64,000 nt of DNA from an uncultured Clostridia bacterium (GTDB lineage: Bacteria; Bacillota; Clostridia; UBA1381), in assembly GCA_947631085.1 (NCBI GenBank), contig CANRJY010000009.1, forward strand, positions 1 through 64,000. Reading direction: 5' to 3'. The stretch's first letter is position 1, and every line of letters starts with the position of its first letter. Below are positions 59,646-64,000 of this stretch, one piece after another. A program made the position numbers and the translations under genes. The notes under the pieces were generated by a model. It was given only the letters and a program-made list of their open reading frames with translations, searched no databases and had not been told where the DNA came from.

Positions 59646-60434
59646 ATGAACAAGAAAATTTCTGTTTTAATTGCAGACGACAATGTAGAATTTGCCAATG
59701 AATTGGCAGAGCACATCAGGGCGCAGGGCGATATGGAGCTCGCGGCTGTGGCGGCAGACGGGGACGAGGCATTTAAGCTTATCCTTGAAACCAAGCCAGA
59801 CGCGGTGCTGCTTGACATGGTAATGCCAAAGCTTGACGGGCTTGGAGTTCTGAAAAAACTCCAAAATCAAAAGCTTGACAAGAAGCCCGTGTATATCGCG
59901 TTTTCCATCTCAGCGCTCCCGCGCACCGTCAAAGCGGCGGTCAGCTTCGGAGCTGACTATTACCTGCTAAAGCCGCAGCCGTTTGAGCGAATTTGCGAAG
60001 CGGTAAGGGATTTCACCAACCCGCGCAAATCGGTTTTGAGCGTTCCGTCGGTAAAACCGACCGCCGGCACAGACGCGTCGAATGAGGTTGACCTTGAGGC
60101 GTTGGTAACGGAGTTCATCCACGAACTTGGAGTACCCGCTCACATCAAGGGATACCAGTACATCAGAAGCGCAATAATGATGGTGATCGAGAACATGGAT
60201 TTGCTCAACTTCATAACGAAGCAGTTATATCCCGAAATCGCAAAAGCGTACAATACGACTGCCAGCCGCGTTGAGCGCGCGATCCGCCATTCCATCGAGG
60301 TTGCATGGACGCGCGGCAAGCCGGAAACGATGAACGACATCTTCGGATACACAATTCACACCGGCAAAGGCAAGCCCACCAATTCAGAATTTATAGCCAT
60401 GGTCGCTGACAAAATAAGACTGCAAATTAAATGA
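59646..60434 (+). CDS. spo0A: Stage 0 sporulation protein A
   Basis: This 262-residue regulator switches the cell into sporulation. The receiver domain has IADDN at the start, the phospho-accepting D57 ([11 protein letters not shown]) and the KPQPFE lysine loop. The C-terminal DNA-binding domain has the Spo0A-specific [19 protein letters not shown], the recognition helix [16 protein letters not shown], and [24 protein letters not shown] precedes the ATG at 59646; an upstream in-frame ATG is in the leader. Unlike in many Clostridia, spoIVB is not directly upstream. Confidence 0.97.
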   Translation: MNKKISVLIADDNVEFANELAEHIRAQGDMELAAVAADGDEAFKLILETKPDAVLLDMVMPKLDGLGVLKKLQNQKLDKKPVYIAFSISALPRTVKAAVSFGADYYLLKPQPFERICEAVRDFTNPRKSVLSVPSVKPTAGTDASNEVDLEALVTEFIHELGVPAHIKGYQYIRSAIMMVIENMDLLNFITKQLYPEIAKAYNTTASRVERAIRHSIEVAWTRGKPETMNDIFGYTIHTGKGKPTNSEFIAMVADKIRLQIK

Positions 60435-60510
60435 TTGTTCAAAGAAAAGAAAAAATTTCCCACAATTCGATTAAAATATTTTATCGTATCGCATCCGTCT
60501 TAAAAAGACG

Positions 60511-60548
60511 AAAAAACTCCGCCCGAGAAACTCGGGCGGAGTTTTTTT
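60511..60548. terminator. Bidirectional terminator (spo0A / tRNA-Leu)
   Basis: A run of A's, then ACTCCGCCCGAG pairing with CTCGGGCGGAGT around AAA, then seven T's. It serves spo0A (+) and the tRNA (-). Confidence 0.9.
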
Positions 60549-60636
60549 GGTGCCGATGACCGGGGTCGAACCGGTACGGGTATCACTACCCACGGGATTT
60601 TAAGTCCCGGGCGTCTGCCAATTCCGCCACATCGGC
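60548..60636 (-). tRNA. tRNA-Leu (anticodon UAA), CCA encoded
   Basis: The minus strand begins GCCGATGTGGCGGAATTGG and ends with the matching CATCGGC, discriminator A and encoded CCA. The anticodon loop is CTTAAAA with TAA as the anticodon, reading UUA. A long variable arm (GGGTAGTGATACCC) is typical of leucine tRNAs. The T-loop GTTCGAC is normal. Confidence 0.96.
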
Positions 60637-60720
60637 GTCGCTGCTGCAACACATGATATTATAACATATCAATTCCGACAAGTCAAGATATATTTTTAAA
60701 TAATTTATTCGGACCGTTAA

Positions 60721-60750
60721 TAAAATTCCGGGCATTACCCCGGAATTTTA
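60721..60750 (-). terminator. Terminator of the DUF4330/polysaccharide operon
   Basis: TAAAATTCCGGG and CCCGGAATTTTA pair around a short loop, just after the last DUF4330 gene. Confidence 0.7.
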
Positions 60751-60768
60751 TTTGCTCCGTTTTATATC

Positions 60769-61269
60769 TTATTCTATTACCTTTACACTGATTATTTCAC
60801 CCGATGTCCTTACATACTTGGAAAATATGTCGATACTCCTGCCTACCGAAAGCTCGGTTGTGTCATTCATAATATATCCGTCATCCGATTCCTTGCCGCG
60901 CGCCTGTATTGTCACGTTGCATGTGTATCGGTCAGGAAGCGTTGTTTCTATAACTTCGCCCGTGGCTGTAGTGGACTGAAACAGCGCGTCCCCTACCTGC
61001 ACGTCTACTATCTCGCCCAAAGCCTTTTCGGATTTTCTGTCGGTAATTTTACCTTTTTTCTCAAGCGCCTTTACCGTGTATTCTCTGACTGTCGATACAC
61101 GCACCTCATATTCAAACAGCTTGTCCGATTCAACCGCAGCGGTTATATTGCTTTTATATCTGACCACTATTCCGACAGCCACAACAACTATAAGCAGGAT
61201 AACCGCTATATCTATAATATTTATCTTTCCGCCTATTTTTCCATTCTTATCCAAAATCATAATTTTCAC
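60769..61269 (-). CDS. DUF4330 membrane-anchored protein, second copy
   Basis: This 166-residue protein opens with ILDKNGKIGGKINIID, then one membrane helix (about 21-40), then an extracytoplasmic beta-rich domain resembling DUF4330. It has a paralogue directly upstream. Both follow glycosyltransferase and polymerase-like genes and are probably involved in making or exporting a surface polysaccharide. No catalytic residues are apparent. Confidence 0.78.
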   Translation of the reverse strand: MKIMILDKNGKIGGKINIIDIAVILLIVVVAVGIVVRYKSNITAAVESDKLFEYEVRVSTVREYTVKALEKKGKITDRKSEKALGEIVDVQVGDALFQSTTATGEVIETTLPDRYTCNVTIQARGKESDDGYIMNDTTELSVGRSIDIFSKYVRTSGEIISVKVIE

Positions 61270-61277
61270 ACCCTTCC

Positions 61278-61745
61278 TTATTTAACGTTACTCTCAAGAA
61301 TAAATCCCGACGACGCATATCCCTTGCCTCTGATCGGCACCTCCGCACCGACCTGAATTATGATGTCGCCCGTTTTTGCCACGAGATCGGAAATCTCCGC
61401 CTCGGTTTCCACGGTCAAATAAATATCATACTTATCCGGTATTATTTCGTTTTTGTAAATTCCGTCAATACTGTTAAATACCATTTGAACCGCCGGCTCT
61501 ACTCGCATATCCTTTATGACACCGCCGTCTTTCTCGGTAAGGCTCATCGTCACTCTGTCCCCTACATTTATTGCGTCCACCAATGATTTGTCTTTTATTG
61601 TTAGCTGGACCATAAGCTCAACCGGCTCGGTCGATACGCCTATCGCCGACGATATCACCTTTATTGCTCCAAAACCAACCGCCGCAATCAATATCAAGAT
61701 AATAACCGCGTCTATTACGGTAAATTTAGCTTTCCTTTCCGCCAT
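61278..61745 (-). CDS. DUF4330 membrane-anchored protein, first copy
   Basis: This 155-residue protein has a short cytoplasmic start, one membrane helix (about 9-30) and a beta-rich extracellular domain like its downstream neighbour (MVQLTIKDKSLVDAINVGDRV). It begins three bases before the end of the glycosyltransferase gene region and is eight bases from the next gene, so the four genes form one operon. Confidence 0.76.
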   Translation of the reverse strand: MAERKAKFTVIDAVIILILIAAVGFGAIKVISSAIGVSTEPVELMVQLTIKDKSLVDAINVGDRVTMSLTEKDGGVIKDMRVEPAVQMVFNSIDGIYKNEIIPDKYDIYLTVETEAEISDLVAKTGDIIIQVGAEVPIRGKGYASSGFILESNVK

Positions 61746-61747
61746 GT

Positions 61748-62869
61748 TTATTTTCCTCCCTTAATAGTTTTTATATATAATTCTTCCGTTTGTCTCGTCA
61801 TCGCCTCTGCGGTAAAACGCCGATTAAATATCTCCTTGGCTCCCGCCGAGAGACGCTTGTAAAGCTCCTTATCCTTCAGAAGCAGCTCCGTCTTTTCGGC
61901 TAAAGCCTCGGCATCGCATTTCGGTACCACAAATCCGTTTTCTCCGTCCGATATAACGCCCGGATTCCCGCCGAAATCCGATACGACCGCCGGTACGCCG
62001 AGACTCATGCCCTCGAGCAGCGCCAAGCTGGTAGCCTCTGTTCCGAATGACGCGTTTATCTGCACATCGGTTATGTTGAGAAGTTCTTCCACGTTCGTTA
62101 TGAACCCTGTCAAAATTATTTCATTTTCACGTCCAAGTTCTTTTATTTTCTCTTTGAGTATTTCTTCCCTGTCGCCCGTTCCGGCGATAAAGAATTTCGC
62201 TTTTATACCCTTTTTAAGAAGCATATCGGCGGCGTCTATGAAATACTCGTGACCCTTGACCTCGTTTAAACGGGCTATGATTGAGATAACTTTTTCACCC
62301 GTTTTTACTCCGAAGCTTTTCTTTATCTTTTCGCGTTTCAGCGCCGATACGTTTGTCAATCCGTCCACGCCGTTCAGGATAACTGTGATTTTTTTTCCGT
62401 TCACTCCCGTGTCGGTCAGATTTTCCTTCGCGGCTTCGGCAACCGCTATAACGCTGTCGGCAAGATAATTATTAACTGCGCCGTTTATTATTTTTCCCAC
62501 TCCTCGCGATATCTTTTTTGACGGAGGGAATACGCTGTGGCGCGTGTACACTATTTTCGCTCCTGACAGCTTGGCGGCTATTCGCGCCGACATACTCGCG
62601 TGGGTATGCACAAGATCGGGTTTTTCATCTTTAAAGATTTTCTTCAGCTTTCCTATCGCGTCTTTGTCAAGCGATTTATCCGCAATTCCGTCAACCTCTG
62701 TGACCGGTACTCCAAGCGCGTCTATCTGAGGCTTCAAAAGACTGTTTCGCGGAAGAACAACCTTTATGTCAAACTTATCGTAGTCAAAATTTTTAAGAAG
62801 TGTAAGCAGACATTTTCCCGCACCGCCTATGTTTGTATCGGAGGATACCTCTATAATTTTCATTTTCAT
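61748..62869 (-). CDS. Family 4 glycosyltransferase
   Basis: This 373-residue GT-B enzyme adds a sugar from a nucleotide donor. The N-terminal acceptor domain has DTNIGGAGKCLLTLL and HTHASMSARIAAK; the C-terminal donor domain has the GT4 E-x7-E region around GTEATSLALLEGMSLGVPAV and DFGGNPGVI. It starts in a four-base overlap with the O-antigen-ligase-like gene, which points to capsule or teichuronic-type polymer synthesis. Confidence 0.92.
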   Translation of the reverse strand: MKMKIIEVSSDTNIGGAGKCLLTLLKNFDYDKFDIKVVLPRNSLLKPQIDALGVPVTEVDGIADKSLDKDAIGKLKKIFKDEKPDLVHTHASMSARIAAKLSGAKIVYTRHSVFPPSKKISRGVGKIINGAVNNYLADSVIAVAEAAKENLTDTGVNGKKITVILNGVDGLTNVSALKREKIKKSFGVKTGEKVISIIARLNEVKGHEYFIDAADMLLKKGIKAKFFIAGTGDREEILKEKIKELGRENEIILTGFITNVEELLNITDVQINASFGTEATSLALLEGMSLGVPAVVSDFGGNPGVISDGENGFVVPKCDAEALAEKTELLLKDKELYKRLSAGAKEIFNRRFTAEAMTRQTEELYIKTIKGGK

Positions 62870-64000
62870 GCGGCGCTTTCCTCCTTTATATACTTAAGAG
62901 AAATCCCGATTGCCAGCACCATTACAAACACCGCCATTACGCGGTAATTGTAGAATGTGTAATCAAACATACTCTGCGCCAAAAAGCCGATTACTCCGGC
63001 GGCTAACGCGAGCGCCATCGACGAATCGAGGCTCTTTTTATCATCAAGTCTGTAGGCATCGGACATTTTCTTTATAAATATTATCTGCGAAATCAGGAAT
63101 ACCGCCAGCGCTCCCACTCCCGCCTCGACCGTGAGCTGCAGGAATGTGTTGTGCGAATGCGGCGCAACTATGGCGTTATACGAGAAAAACGGATAAACCT
63201 CTCCGAAAGCGGCTTCACCCATACCTATTCCGCCGAGCCAAAAATGCTTCAGCATTCCGAGTGTACCCATCCATATATATACCCTGTAAGACGTTGACGA
63301 ATCTCCCATATTACCAACGCTCATCATTCGCTGAACTATTGAGTCGGGAACCACGAAAGGCAGTATTAAAAGCACCGCCGGAACAAGCGCCCACCATTTG
63401 CCCTCATAAAATGTCACAAATATCACCGCGCTCAGCATAAATCCTATCCAGCAGCCTCTTGACTGCGTAAGCACCAAACAGAGCGCAAGAACTATAAACA
63501 TCGCGCCGTATGCCCATTTGCCGAGATCCTTGAATTTGTATTTCAGCATATACACCGCCGCGACGGGCAATACCAAAATCAGATATTCCCCCAGCACATT
63601 CGGATTGCCGAGCGTCGAATACACGCGCATTCCGGTATCCGCAAACATATTTTCATCAAGCCACGCGTTTGTGGTCGTCCAGCCGAACAGATACTGCATT
63701 ATTCCGTAAACCGCCACAAGCGCGCCCGAAATAACCAAAAGCTTCAAAAGTCCGTATAGCTGTTCCTTTGTTTTAACCGTGTTAATAATCACGAAATAAA
63801 ACGACCAAAACACAAAATACATAGCCCAAACCTTCAGGCTTCCCATTCTCGCGAACGACATCACCGACGATATGAACAAAACTCCGAGCAGGATTATAAT
63901 ACTGAGTCCCATTCCCTCTCTGCGCCATTTGAAATTGCTGTCAACGAGAGATTTTATCACCAACGACAGAACCGTCCATATGCACAGTCCCGCCAAAATC
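62866..64000 (-). CDS. O-antigen ligase family membrane protein (5' end cut off)
   Basis: At least 376 codons are seen and the frame is still open at the window edge, so the N terminus is missing. About ten membrane helices are present. The Wzy/WaaL-like extracellular region includes GGIGMGEAAFGEVYPF and VAPHSHNTFLQLTVEAG, with the conserved H-N-T-F segment of the family. It probably polymerises or ligates a surface polysaccharide with the glycosyltransferase downstream. A TTG at 63996 should not be taken as the real start. Confidence 0.85.
   Translation of the reverse strand, partial: ILAGLCIWTVLSLVIKSLVDSNFKWRREGMGLSIIILLGVLFISSVMSFARMGSLKVWAMYFVFWSFYFVIINTVKTKEQLYGLLKLLVISGALVAVYGIMQYLFGWTTTNAWLDENMFADTGMRVYSTLGNPNVLGEYLILVLPVAAVYMLKYKFKDLGKWAYGAMFIVLALCLVLTQSRGCWIGFMLSAVIFVTFYEGKWWALVPAVLLILPFVVPDSIVQRMMSVGNMGDSSTSYRVYIWMGTLGMLKHFWLGGIGMGEAAFGEVYPFFSYNAIVAPHSHNTFLQLTVEAGVGALAVFLISQIIFIKKMSDAYRLDDKKSLDSSMALALAAGVIGFLAQSMFDYTFYNYRVMAVFVMVLAIGISLKYIKEESAA

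Overview
The window reads as chromosomal DNA of an anaerobic, endospore-forming member of the Clostridia (Bacillota). The evidence is PolC-type replicative polymerase, Spo0A, a sigma-K gene with a hydrophobic pro-sequence beside a SpoIVFB-like protease, ferrous-iron (Feo) uptake in two forms, SLH-anchored surface proteins, copper-amine-oxidase-like stalk domains, Gram-positive riboswitches and strong AGGAGG-type ribosome binding sites. Base composition is moderate. GH28 and GH2 glycosidases suggest a plant-polysaccharide or gut lifestyle. No genus can be assigned from the sequence alone.

Layout. 1-3.3 kb: a DnaQ-like exonuclease and a FeoA-FeoB fusion (+). 3.3-13.8 kb: a long minus-strand run of histidine phosphatase, purL, polC, metallophosphoesterase and an orphan HsdR-N-like nuclease. 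13.8-16.8 kb: a two-component system. 17-19.9 kb: feoA-feoA-feoB plus a tiny Cys-rich FeoB partner (+). 19.9-23.6 kb: a compact minus-strand cluster of condensation-domain protein, acyl carrier protein, adenylating ligase and C_GCAxxG_C_C redox protein, which looks like a small uncharacterised thiotemplate pathway. 23.9-28.2 kb: dCMP deaminase, a methyltransferase gene cut by an in-frame TAG, and a GH2 enzyme. 28.3-28.9 kb: two tandem loci, each with a 32-codon hydrophobic peptide, convergent consensus promoters and a shared terminator, matching the plan of par/Fst type I toxin-antitoxin modules. 28.9-30.4 kb: an ECF sigma factor and its anti-sigma partner. 30.5-33.3 kb: a thiamine thiazole operon (ThiS-ThiG fusion, ThiH, ThiE/TenI) behind a short terminator-embedded leader of the HMP-PP (thiS motif) riboswitch type. 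33.5-38.1 kb: a lone tyrosine recombinase, a stalk-domain serpin, a K+ channel, an Rrf2 regulator and a cupin with a perfect operator palindrome. 38.2-45.7 kb (mostly minus): a glycine-riboswitch-controlled AGCS symporter, GH28, an SLH-anchored phosphodiester glycosidase, TmcAL and SigK. 45.9-49.1 kb (+): SpoIVFB, metallophosphoesterase, polysaccharide deacetylase and a DUF2161 protein. 49.1-50.1 kb (-): AzlCD. 50.3-55.1 kb (+): a BlaI-type repressor with two M56/BlaR1-like receptors whose N-terminal thirds are near-identical tandem copies with unrelated C-terminal sensors. 55.3-57.9 kb (-): an SCP2 protein with a Lys/Ala-rich tail, a CpXC protein and a methionine gamma-lyase family protein. 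58.1-60.4 kb (+): an aldo/keto reductase, a ribbon-helix-helix protein and Spo0A. 60.5-64 kb (-): tRNA-Leu(UAA), two DUF4330 proteins, a GT4 glycosyltransferase and a truncated O-antigen-ligase-like protein.

The most notable items are the duplicated antisense-controlled peptide loci with diverged pairing segments, the condensation/ACP/ligase cluster, the thiS-motif leader in front of a fused ThiS-ThiG, the amber-interrupted methyltransferase, and the duplicated BlaR1-like sensors. All calls are from reading the sequence; no database search was run.
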